NCBI GenBank assembly: GCA_003725745.1
Contig: RHDP01000001.1
Location: 124,001-188,000 of the forward strand
Length of the DNA stretch: 64,000 nt
Reading direction: 5' to 3'
DNA from: Streptomyces sp. I6
Lineage (GTDB): Bacteria; Actinomycetota; Actinomycetes; Streptomycetales; Streptomycetaceae
In this document: piece after piece, positions 17,853 to 27,343 of the stretch
Layout of the letters: every line of letters starts with the position of its first letter
Numbering within the stretch: position 1 is the first letter of the stretch
Notes under the pieces: generated by a model
What the model saw: only the letters and a program-made list of their open reading frames with translations
Told to the model about the DNA's origin: nothing
The model's database searches: none
Position numbers and translations under genes: made by a program

Positions 17853-18206
17853 TCAGGCCGGCCGCGGACCGGGGACGGTGATCCAGTGCAGGATGGACTC
17901 CACCGTCCGGTCGTCGAGCGTACTGAGGACGTTGATCGCGTCCAGGTCGCCGGGCAGCGGTGCGACGCCGCTGGCGGTCAGGGCCGAGTGCAGGTCCAGT
18001 CGCCGCCGGTCGTGTGCCGCGATCGGGATGGACAGCCGCTGCTCCGCGACGGGCGGCCGGAGGTCGGCCTCGGCACCCGCCGTCGCGGGGTACGGCCCGG
18101 TCGCGGGGTACAGCACGTCGATGTCACGCGCGCCGAGAACCCGGCAGGGCTCGGCGGCCGCCTCCGGCAGCGCCGACGACAGCGAAAGAAGGGGCTCAGC
18201 GGTCAT
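17853..18206 (-). CDS. Hypothetical protein, 117 residues
   Basis: I do not recognise this protein. It has a strong GGAGG ribosome site 5 nt before ATG 18206. The sequence has no signal peptide or membrane segment and contains a YPATGPYPATAG duplication near residue 35. The C-terminal half (LDLHSALTASGVAPLPGDLD, then INVLSTLDDRTVESILHWI) looks folded, with alternating hydrophobic residues. It could be a small structured peptide of the kind found as single genes in Streptomyces. It is not clearly in an operon; the PBP gene upstream is on the same strand. Confidence 0.5.
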   Translation of the reverse strand: MTAEPLLSLSSALPEAAAEPCRVLGARDIDVLYPATGPYPATAGAEADLRPPVAEQRLSIPIAAHDRRRLDLHSALTASGVAPLPGDLDAINVLSTLDDRTVESILHWITVPGPRPA

Positions 18207-18969
18207 GGAAGCCTCCAGGGTTGCGTCACTGACGCCATTGAGGGCGCTCCCTGGTGGCGGGACGGTTCCTCCGCGCCGTGCGCGTCACCCGTACGCCCCC
18301 AAAACCACGTCATCACACGATCTCGCGCGCCGGGGACCGCAGGGATGCGGACGCACCCTCTCCCATCCGCACGGACAGTGCGTCCCAGCGAGTCCCTGAA
18401 GCTGTCAGGCCCTGGGTCCCGGGCGTGTTCCGGCACACCGCCCGACGCTTCACCGGAGGTGGGCCGCGACCCGGACCTTCCGCGGATCCGGGGCGGCCAT
18501 GGACACCTCGGCACCCCGCCACCAGCGCCTCTGCGGGCCGCCGACGGCAGCGTCTCGGCCCGTCACTCCCGGGGCACCGCGGCGAGCGCTCCCGCCTCCG
18601 TACCGGACCGTCTCCGCCCGTCCCCGTGCTCGGCGGGCGGTGCACCGGTCCGGAGCGGGCCGGTCCGCACGGACCGGCCGGTCGAGGCCGTCGGCGTGCC
18701 CGGTACGGCCACCGCGCCGCACCAGGCCGATCCTGGTCGCGGGCACCGCACGGGCCCCGGCCGCCCCGTACCACCGGGCAGGGGCCCAGGCGGGCGGCTG
18801 GAGTCCGGTGTGCCGCCGACCCGTGAAGGCGGCGGCCACGGCATGTACGGCGTCGGTGGCGCCTGCGCCCGACAGGGCCGCCGCCGGGGACCGACCGCGG
18901 GCTGTTGCCCCGGACGGCACCCGCTGCGCCGGATGGGGCCTTGCCCGCCCCGGGCGGCTCCGGGGCCGG

Positions 18970-21013
18970 TCCGCTACCCCGTGAAGGCGCGGTGGGGACG
19001 GCCTCCGGGGCCGCGGCCGGCACGGGCGCGACCGTCCGCAGGGGTCCGAGGTCATGTAGTCCGCCCAGATCTGCGCCGGGAAGAGGCTGCCGCGCACCGT
19101 TCCCTCGCCGCCCGTTCCGGCCATGGGGAGCAGCGGTTCGCCGGGCCGGGAACGGAACATCGTCACGGCCGTGGACAGGTTCCCGGTGTACCCGGCGAAC
19201 CACGCTGCGCGCTGGGTGTCGCTCCGGCCCGTGGCGGCCCCGGCGAAAGGACCGAGGGCCGACGCGGCGGGCGCTGCCGCGGTGCCGAAGGCGGTGTCCT
19301 CGAGCACGGAGGTGACGCCGAGGGCCACCTCCGGGTTCATGACCCGCCGCGACGCGGGCCGTGCGAGGCCGGCGACGGGTTCGTCCCCCGGAGCACTCGG
19401 GTGACCGAGTACGGCTCGTGCCGCACGCCGTCGCTCGCGAAGGTCGCGTACGAGCCCGCCACCCGGATGGCGCTGGGTGAGGAGGTGCCGAGCGGGAACT
19501 CCCTGGTACGCGGCGCCATGCTGCTCCGGAGCATGCCGGCGCCCACGGCCATGTCCTCGACCCTGGACAGCCCGGTGGCGGACCCCAGGCGCTCGAAGGG
19601 GGCGCTGAAGCCGCCCGCCATCGCCCTGCGCAGGGTCAGGGTGCCGGGCGTGCCGGCGAGCGGGGACACGAAGGTGCCGTCCTGCCGCACCGGCGGGAGG
19701 CCGGTGGTCAGCCGGCCGGACTCGTCGAAGGCGCTCTCGGTGGACACCGGCCGCACGGCGCCGTCACCGGCCACGGCGCCGTGCTGGAGCGCGGCGGCGA
19801 GGACGAACGGTTTGAAGACCGATCCGGCGGGCACCCCGGAGGTGTCGGCGTTGTTGGTGAAGTGCGTGGTGGCGTCCGACCCGCCGTAGACGGCGACGAT
19901 CGCGCCGTCGTCGGGCCGCACGGAGGCCGCGCCCACTTGGACGTGGCGGTCCGCCGCACGGCGCTTCGGGTCGATGTGCCGCTCGAGGACCTCGCGGACC
20001 GAGCGGTCGAGCTGCCGGACGGCCGCGCGGTCGAACGTGGTGTGGATCCGGTACCCGCCCCGGTCGAGGTCGGCATCGGTGAGGTTCGTCCGCTTCTTGA
20101 CGTACCGCTTGGCGATGTCCACGAGATACCCGGTCTGGCCGCTCAGATTGGTGGACTTGGACTGGGCGCGGGGCGCCGGGAAGACCGTGTACCGGGCCCG
20201 CTCGTCCGCACTCATCATGCCCAGCTCGACCTGGCGGTCCAGGATCCACGACCATCGCTCCCGTACGCGCTCGCGATGGCCCGCGCCGAGCGCCGGGTCG
20301 TAGTCGTTCCCACCCTTCAGCAGTGCTGCCATGAAGGCACCCTGACTGGGGTTCAGCTGCTCCGCACCGATGCCGTAGTAGGCGTCGGAGGCTGCCTGGA
20401 TCCCATAGGCGCCGCGGCCGAACCAGCTGGTGTTCAGGTACCCCTGGAGGATGTCGTCCTTGGTGGTGCGGCTGTCGAGCTTGAGCGCGATGCAGAACTC
20501 CTGCACCTTGCGGGACAGCGTCTGCTCCTGCGAGAGATAGGTGTTCTTCACGTACTGCTGGGTGATGGTGGAGCCGCCCTGGGTCTCCTGGCCCCTGGCC
20601 ATGTTCGCGACGGCTCGCGCGAGACCGGATAGGGACACACCGGAGTCCTCGTAGAATCGGGCGTTCTCGGCCGCGATGGCGGCGTTGCGGACGGAGACCG
20701 GGATGCGCGACAGCGGCACGTTCTGCCGGTTCACCGCGCCCACACTGACCATCTGGGTGCCGTCGGCCCAGTAGTAGACGTTGGCCTCCTGGCGCGCCGC
20801 CGCGTTCTCGCTCGGGATGTCGACGTACGCGTAGACGGCGGCGAAGAGCGCCAGCAGTGCGACGACGGCGGTCGAGAAGCCGCCCAGCAGCAGCTTCCGG
20901 GAAGGCAGCCAGCGGCGGAGACCCTGTCTTCCCCGGCGCGGGTAGTCGATCAGGCGGCGGCGCGGCACGCTCCGCCGGAGGCGCGAGCGGGGCGGCTGTG
21001 TCTCTGCGCTCAT
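18970..21013 (-). CDS. Class A penicillin-binding protein / GT51 transglycosylase with degenerate transpeptidase (two frameshifts, 3' end uncertain)
   Basis: ATG 21013. It has a basic cytoplasmic tail, one membrane helix at residues about 43-66, then a glycosyltransferase 51 domain (AAENARFYEDSG, GGSTITQQYVKN, KVQEFCIALKLD, GRGAYGIQAAS). The transpeptidase domain follows with SxxK as SVFK in PAGSVFKPFVLA. The usual SxN is replaced by sequence reading GGFSAPFERLG, and the usual KTGT by GAATGRSDTQ. One missing G in GGGGG near 19387 and one near 19050 break the frame; beyond that a Pro/Ala-rich tail continues and its end cannot be fixed. It acts outside the membrane in peptidoglycan glycan polymerisation; cross-linking activity is doubtful. 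Confidence 0.75.
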
Positions 21014-21705
21014 GTGCGGCTGCTCCTCGGTCGGGCCCCGCGCGCACGCACCCGCGGCACGCGGATCTCACCGAGCAATACGGTGTCCGCCGCCCCGGCG
21101 TTGCCCGGCGGCGCTGTGAAGGAGAGCACGCCGCGTGACGGGAACCCCGAGGCCTGTTTCGGCCTCGCCCCGCTACCGGTGGGTCGGGGCCCGGGAGGGC
21201 GGCGACCCGCCTCACTCGTGGTGGCGCCCGGGCCGCCTCGGAGATGCAGAGGTCACGAAGGACACAGACTCAGGGTCGCAGAGGGCACAGAGGGCATGAG
21301 GGACACAGGGATCACGGAGGGGCACAGTGGGCACCGGGGTCATCTGGGCCACAGAGGTAACGGAGATCGCGGAGGCCGCGGAGATCGCGGAGATCGCGGC
21401 GGCCGCTGGAGCCACGGACAGGGACCGCGGAGGCCGCGCGGCCCGTGGGACCGTGGGACCCGTAGGACCCGTGGGACCCGTGGGACCCGTGGGACCCGGC
21501 AGGCCGTGAAGGCAGCAGAGGTCACGGAAACCACGGAAGCCACGGCGGTGAGGGGCTGGGAAGGCGGCGGCATGCCGGACACTCCGGGACCGTGACACGA
21601 GCGGGAGACCGCTAGCACGACCGAGACCCTGACAAGAGGGGACGAACCAGGCGTACGCTGGTCGGAACGCCGCAGTGCAGTGCCCATGGACGACGGAGGC
21701 GGCGC
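21014..21705. repeat. Intergenic region with short 9-bp repeats
   Basis: There is no gene in these 692 bp. Positions 21361-21410 repeat GAGATCGCG-like 9-mers, and 21442-21499 hold six or so tandem CCCGTGGGA units. The segment 21240-21350 is purine-rich with recurrent CACAG and GGTCAC. Frames through it encode only low-complexity peptide, which argues against a protein. It separates the divergent PBP and gltD-like genes and must contain both promoters. Confidence 0.65.
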
Positions 21706-23283
21706 ATGACCGACCCACGCGGCTTCCTCAGCATCCCCGGCGGCCCGTCCCACCGCGCCCGGTCGAGGAGCGCCTGGGCGACTGGCGGGAGGTCTACGCG
21801 GGGCAGGCGCTGCTCCCGCTCGTGTCCGAGCAGGCCAAACGCTGCATGGACTGCGGTATCCCGTTCTGCCACAGCGGCTGCCCACTGGGCAATCTCATCC
21901 CGGAGTGGAACGCGTACGCCTCGCGCGGCGACTGGCGCGCCGCGGCGGAACGGCTGCACGCGACCAACAACTTCCCGAGTTCACCGGGAGGCTCTGCCCG
22001 GCGCCCTGCGAGGACGCATGCGTCCTGGCGATCAACGCGGATCCGGTGACGATCAAGAACGTCGAGCAGACCATCGCCGACGAGGCGTGGGAGCGGGGGT
22101 ACACACCGCCGCAGCCGCCGCAGCGCCTGAGCGGCAAGACCGTCGCCGTCATCGGGTCCGGTCCGGCGGGACTGGCGGCGGCGCAGCAGCTGACCCGCAC
22201 GGGCCACACCGTGGTGGTCTACGAGCGCGATGACCGGCCGGGCGGGCTCCTCCGCTACGGCATACCCGAGTTCAAGATGGAGAAGCACCATCTCGACCGC
22301 CGCATCGAGCAGATGCGGGAGGAGGGGACCAAGTTCCGGACCGGTGTGGACGTCGGCGGGGAGCTGGACGCCGCCGAACTCAGGCGCCGCCATGACGCGG
22401 TGATCGTGGCCGTGGGCGCGACCGAGCGGCGCGAGCTGCCGGTGCCGGGCCGCGAGCTGGACGGGATCCACCAGGCCATGGACTATCTGACCTACGCGAA
22501 CCGGGTCCAGGAGGGCGACTACGCCGCACCCCCGGTGAGCGCCGAGGGCAGGCACACCGTGATCGTCGGGGTGGCGACACCGCTTCCGACTGCCTCGGCA
22601 CCGTTCTGCGTCAGGGCGCTCTCTCCGCGGTGCAGTTGGACATCAATCCGGAGCCCGGAGAGACGAGGCCGGATGCCCAGCCCTGGCCCGTGACACATCC
22701 GAAGGTGTACCGCATCTCCCATGCCCATGCGGAAGCCCGGGGCCGCGAGGGAATCGATCCCAGGGTCTTCTCGTCGGCGACCCTGCACTTCGAAGGCGAT
22801 GCCTCGGGGCGGGTACGGGCGCTGTGCCTGACGGAGGTGGAACCGGCGGCGAGGAGTCCGATGCCGGGTACGGAGCGGGCGCTTCCGGCGGACCTCGTGC
22901 TGATCGCCCTCGGCTTCTCCGGCCCGGAGCAGGGATCGGGGCTGATGGAGCAGCTGGGGCTGACCGTCGACGAACGGGGGAACTTCGCCCGGGACGGTGC
23001 CTTCGCCGCGGCGCCGTTCCGGCCGTCCGGCCGGGACGTCTCCGCTGGACGCGGCTCCCCGGCGGACGGGGAGTACGACCGGGCGGACAGGCCGGAGCGC
23101 ACGTCCGGGCAGACGCCGGCGGACGGCGTGTTCATCGCGGGCGACGCGGGGCGCGGGCAGTCCCTGGTGGTCTGGGCCATCGCGGAGGGACGGGCGGCCG
23201 CGGCGGCGGCGGATCGCTATCTCTCGGGATCGACCGTGCTGCCGTCGCCGATCGCCCCGCGCGACCGGCCCCTGGTCGCCTGA
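21706..23283 (+). CDS. gltD: Glutamate synthase small-subunit-like (GltD) FAD/NADPH oxidoreductase (three frameshifts)
   Basis: ATG 21706 reads [11 protein letters not shown] as in GltD. Features: N-terminal Fe-S cysteines in [19 protein letters not shown] and [13 protein letters not shown]-binding [18 protein letters not shown]-like [15 protein letters not shown]; and a second nucleotide site read as [10 protein letters not shown] once repaired; then [14 protein letters not shown] and the C-terminal [20 protein letters not shown]. Single missing C or G at about 21768, 21974 and 22572 explain all frame changes and give 526 residues, slightly longer than usual. The large subunit gene gltB is not adjacent. 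The role is electron transfer from NADPH for glutamate synthesis, or a stand-alone GltD-like enzyme. Confidence 0.87.
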
Positions 23284-23524
23284 GAGCCGAGGATCCGGGT
23301 CCGCCGCGAAGCGGGGCGCGGGGCAGCCCGTGGACCGTTCGGCGCCGGAGGCCCCAGGGCTCCAGCGCCGAAGCTTCAGCGGCGGAACTCCAGCGGCGAG
23401 GCCGGCCGTTCGGCGGGGAGGCCCACCCGCACCCTTCCGCGGTCCATGGCCCTCACGACCCGTGCCGGGGCGCACGCCGGCCGGGCCGCGCGCGACGGAA
23501 CCCTCTCGCACGCCTTAGGGAACC

Positions 23525-23550
23525 CATAAGCCTGACTTATGAGGTCATAA
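23525..23550. promoter_or_regulatory. Overlapping AT-rich palindromes upstream of fprA
   Basis: CATAAG-CCTGA-CTTATG (23525-23541) and TTATGA-GG-TCATAA (23537-23550) are both perfect inverted repeats and share five bases. They sit in an AT-rich island about 82 bp before the ferredoxin reductase ATG. This is a strong operator candidate. The binding protein is unknown. The rest of 23284-23631 shows no gene. Confidence 0.65.
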
Positions 23551-23631
23551 ATTAGGGCCCCTTACCTGACCTGGTCATCCGGGTGAGAGAGTGTCCGCGA
23601 GACCGCCGTCGCCGTTCGAAGGGAATCCGTC

Positions 23632-24994
23632 ATGCCTCGCCCCTGCGGGTAGCTGTCGTAGGAGCCGGACCCGCGGGGATCTACGCCGCCGACGCCCTGC
23701 TCAAGTCCGGGGCCGCCGCCGACCCGGGCGTGTCCATCGACCTCTTCGAGCGGCTGCCCGCCCCCTTCGGGCTGATCCGGTACGGCGTGGCCCCCGACCA
23801 CCCGCGGATCAAGGGCATCATCACCGCCCTGCACCAGGTGCTCGACAAGCCGCAGGTCCGGGTGTTCGGCAACGTCGACTACCCCGGTGACATCGGCCTC
23901 GACGACCTGCGCGCCTTCTACGACGCGATCGTCTTCTCCACGGGTGCCGACGCCGACCGGGCGCTGGGCATACCCGGCATCGACCTCGACGGCTCGTACG
24001 GGGCGGCGGACTTCGTGTCCTGGTACGACGGCCACCCGGACGTGGCGCGCAGCTGGCCGCTGGGGCCGAGAAGGTGGCGGTGCTCGGCGTCGGCAACGTC
24101 GCTCTCGACGTGGCGCGCATCCTCGCCAAGACCGCCGACGAGCTGCTGCCGACGGAGATCCCGCCGAACGTGTACGAGGGCCTGGCCGCGAACAAGGCCC
24201 GCGAGGTCCACGTGTTCGGGCGCCGCGGCCCCGCGCAGGCGAAGTTCAGCCCCATGGAACTGCGCGAGCTGGACCACTCCCCCAGCATCGAGGTCATCGT
24301 CGACCCCGAGGACATCGACTACGACGAGGGGTCCATCGCCACGCGCCGCGCCAGCAAGCAGGCGGACATGGTCGCCAAGACGCTGGAGAACTGGGCGATC
24401 CGCGACGTGGGCGACCGGCCGCACAAGCTGTTCCTCCACTTCTTCGAGTCCCCGGTCGAGGTCGTGGGCGAGGACGGCAGGGTGACGGGGCTGCGCACCG
24501 AGCGGACGGCCCTCGACGGCACCGGGAACGTCGCCGGGACGGGCGAGTTCCGCGACTGGGACGTGCAGGCGGTGTACCGCGCGGTCGGCTACCTCTCCGA
24601 GGAGATCGCCAAGCTGCCCTTCGACCTCGGCAGCGGCACGGTGCCGCACGAGGCGGGCCGCGTCATCGAGGCCGGGGGGCGGCATCTGCGGTCGGCCTAC
24701 GTCACCGGCTGGATCAAGCGCGGTCCGGTCGGCCTCATCGGCCACACCAAGGGGGACGCCAACGAGACCGTCGCCAGCCTCCTCGACGACCACGCCAACG
24801 GCCGCCTGCACACACCGTCGGCGCCGGACCCGGAGGCGGTCGTCGCCTTCCTCGGGGACCGGAACGTCCGCTACACCACGTGGGACGGCTGGTACCGGCT
24901 GGACGCGGCCGAGCGCGCGCTGGGCGAGCCCGAGGGCCGAGAGCGAGTGAAGATCGTGGACCGCGAGGGCATGCTCCGCGCGAGCGGCGCCTGA
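23632..24994 (+). CDS. fprA: Ferredoxin/adrenodoxin-type NADP+ reductase, FprA-like (two frameshifts)
   Basis: ATG 23632 with a preceding AAGGGA opens MPRPLRVAVVGAGPAGIYAA once one C is restored near 23642. A second break near 24064 (CTGGGGCCGAG lacking a G) separates the FAD half from the NADP half starting KVAVLGVGNVALDVARIL. Other landmarks are FERLPAPFGLIRYGVAPDHP, HVFGRRGPAQAKF, GWIKRGPVGLIGHTKGDA and WDGWYRLDAAE. The repaired length of 454 residues is normal for FprA. It passes electrons from NADPH to ferredoxin, typically for cytochromes P450 or other Fe-S enzymes. It is preceded by a striking pair of palindromes and followed by a terminator. Confidence 0.9.
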
Positions 24995-25020
24995 CGGACG
25001 ATCCCGGCCCGGCGGCCCGG

Positions 25021-25050
25021 CGGCCCGGCGGCTTTCCGGCCGCCGGGCCG
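25021..25050 (+). terminator. Terminator hairpin after fprA
   Basis: CGGCCCGGCGGC (25021-25032) and GCCGCCGGGCCG (25039-25050) pair perfectly around TTTCCG, 26 bp after the fprA stop codon. Confidence 0.8.
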
Positions 25051-25078
25051 CACTGGCCGTCCTCGAGGGTTGCGTCAC

Positions 25079-25186
25079 GTTCAGGGCGGCCTTCGGGTCC
25101 AAGCCGGTCTACCGGACCACGCGCCTCCACCCGCCCGAGCGGATCGTGATCGACGTCGGGCGCGCGTCCGCCGTGTCCGGCGCCTG
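25079..25186 (+). pseudogene. Possible C-terminal remnant of an AMIN-like domain protein
   Basis: A frame without a start reads TFRAAFGSKPVYRTTRLHPP then ERIVIDVGRAS, ending at a stop after SGA. The pattern of Tyr-Arg-x-x-x-Leu-x-x-Pro-x-Arg-Ile-Val-Ile-Asp-Val resembles the last strands of AMIN-like domains of secreted actinobacterial proteins. It is only about 35 residues and lies just after the fprA terminator, so it could be chance or a gene remnant. Confidence 0.3.
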
Positions 25187-25596
25187 ACCGGGACGAACGG
25201 AGACGGCCCGCCACGGACTCCTCCCGAAGCGGCGCCGGTGCTCGGTGCCCGACCGTTCGGCCACACCCTGCGGTCACGCCCCGGTCACGCCCCGGTCCCA
25301 GCCCCGGTGCCGGAGTGGTGTCGCGTAACGGACCGCCCCCTCAGCCCGGTTCGCCGATGACCGCGCCACCGGAGAGCATCGAACAGGACATCACGGAGTC
25401 ACGCCTCACGAGGGCTCAGGAGTAACAGGGAATGACGTCATGGCTGGTCGGACGCACCGCGAGCCATTGACATATGCCAGATGCACCACCGTATCGAGTG
25501 TTGCCAAATCCCTTACACACCCCCGGTACCTGTGCAACAGTCGTAACCGGTCTTTTGCTGAGACCTGGCCATGCCGCGCCTGCATCGGAGTACGAC

Positions 25597-27043
25597 ATGC
25601 CGTCCCACCTGTTCGCGGACCGTCCAGCCCCGCAGCCTCCACGGCGCGACTCGGTGGACGAGCTGATCTCGCAGACCCGGCGACTGCGTGGAGACGTGGA
25701 CGCGGTCCGGCGGGACGCCGTGGTGGACGAGGACGACCCCCAGGGACGCTGGCAGCGGGCCCTGTGCGACCTGGCGGTCCACCAGCTCGACGACCTCGGT
25801 GCGCACTTGGGCCAGCTCAAGGAGGGGCTTCCTCCCTGCGGGAGCCCGACGGCCCGCCCGGCCGGGAGGAGCAGCAGGCCGGGTACGAGGACCTGCCACA
25901 GCGACCGGACTCTCTGCTCAGCCGGGTGGGCAGCGCCGAGTGGAACCTGCTGACGGACGAGGTCAGTTGGTCCGAGGAGCTGCACCAGATCTTCGGACGC
26001 CCCGCCGCCGGCGACCCGATGACCCTGGACGAGCTGCCCTCCATGGTGTTCGCCGAGGACCAGGCGTTACTCACCGGGATGGTGACGGACTGCCTGGTCG
26101 ACGGAAAACCGATCGACGGCGAGTTCCGCATCGTCCGCGCCGACGGACGCGTCCGCACACTCCATATGATGGGCGAACCGGTCCTCGACGCCGACGGCTG
26201 CACCGCCTCGATGTGGGCGGTCCTCCGCGACGTCAGCGAACTGCGGAGATCCCAGCGCGCGGTACGCGAATCCCAGGACCTGCTCACCCGACAGCAGCAC
26301 ATCGACCGGACCGAGCGCCGTGTGGCGATGGAGATGCACGAAGCGGTCCTCCCTCCCTGGCGCGGAGTGCGCGGCCTCCCCGGGAACGGTCCGGCGGCAC
26401 TGGACCTGGCAGGCCACCACCTCCCGTCTCCACGCGGGGCGCTCATCGGCAGCCAGTGGTTCGACGCCCAGGAACTGCCCGGAGGACGGGCCCTGTTGAG
26501 CGTGGGCGATCTGACCGGTCAGGGGATCACCGCGACCTCCACCATGGCGATGCTGATGGGGGCCCAGCGGGCGCTCGCCGTGGCCGGCATCCCCCCCGGC
26601 CCGCTGATGGGCCATCTCAACGCGCTGCTGGACTCCTCTGCGCAGCCCGCACTCGGCAGCACCGTGTGCTGCCACTACGACCCTGCGACCCGGATGCTCT
26701 CGTGGGCACAGGCGGGACACCCTGCCCCACTGCTCTTCCGCGGCGGGGCGGGGCGTGCCCTGCCCCAGCCGGACGGCGTCCTGCTCGGCGCGACGACCGG
26801 AGGGGTGTACGAGCAGGCCGGGACTGCCCTGCTGCCCGGCGATGTGCTGGTTCTGCACACGGACGGACTGACCAGGGGGACGGGAGCCGCCCATGACAGC
26901 ACCGGACACGACCGTCTACTCGCCCTCGCCCCCGCCTCACCGTCGCACGGAGCGCACAGGACTGCATGCGCCTGATCGTCGAGGAGTTCGACATGGGCGA
27001 CCGTCAGCACGACGCCTCGGTGATGGTGGCCAGGATCGCCTGA
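25597..27043 (+). CDS. PAS domain / SpoIIE-type PP2C phosphatase (two frameshifts)
   Basis: ATG 25597 follows GGAG. An N-terminal helical part (VDELISQTRRLRGDVDAVRR) precedes a PAS domain at residues about 110-220 (EWNLLTDEVSWSEELHQIFG, GEFRIVRADGRVRTLHMMGE, AVLRDVSELRRSQ). A SpoIIE phosphatase domain follows with VGDLTGQGITATSTMAML, YDPATRMLSWAQAGHPAPLL, LPGDVLVLHTDGLT and finally MGDRQHDASVMVARIA. Single missing bases near 25823 (GGGG) and 26934 (CCCCC) break the frame; repaired length is about 482 residues. Some metal-ligand acidic residues are replaced in the core (IGSQWFD rather than VGGDWYD), so activity may be altered. A role in anti-sigma regulation is inferred. Confidence 0.8.
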
Positions 27044-27343
27044 GAGGTGTGGGACAGGTGCACGGCGGGTCGGTTCACCCGTCAGCACGCGGACGGTGTG
27101 GGTGTCTTCGTTGTTTCGCTTCCTTCAGTGGCATCGTCCCTCCGCCACGGCCCGCGCCAGCGGTGACACCAGAATCGTGAAGACGCCCGGGGCGTGACAT
27201 TCTTCGCTATCTGTCAGCTGTCAGCTGATATCTGTCAGCTGACCTTCGCCATCTGCCAGTCGCCATCCGTCAGCAGGCAGCAGGCAGCAGGCAGCAGGCA
27301 ACAGGCAACAGGCAGCAGGAGCCTGCCGGTTTCCGGGCTCGGC
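27044..27343. repeat. Convergent intergenic region with GTCAGCTG copies and a 7-bp repeat array
   Basis: GTCAGCTG occurs three times at 27213-27243, and CAGCTGA pairs with TCAGCTG around TATCTG, forming potential hairpins. Positions 27271-27319 are seven tandem 7-bp units (CAGCAGG, two of them CAACAGG). The region is AT-richer than its surroundings and lies between two convergent genes, so the hairpins may terminate both. No gene is seen. Confidence 0.7.

Larger units (their letters stand above)
24995..25596. other. Intergenic region before PAS-SpoIIE gene
   Basis: Apart from the fprA terminator and a possible AMIN-like remnant no gene is seen. The part 25400-25560 is less GC-rich. It contains TTGACA at 25467-25472, which could be a -35 box for the downstream phosphatase gene, though no clear -10 follows at the right distance. 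A CGGTCACGCCC duplication lies near 25270-25293. Confidence 0.45.

Noticed and set aside
18313..18969. Continuation of the PBP frame to 18313 or 18450
   Set aside because: Both frames become Arg/Pro-rich without family similarity, so I ended the feature near 18970 and marked the 3' end as uncertain.
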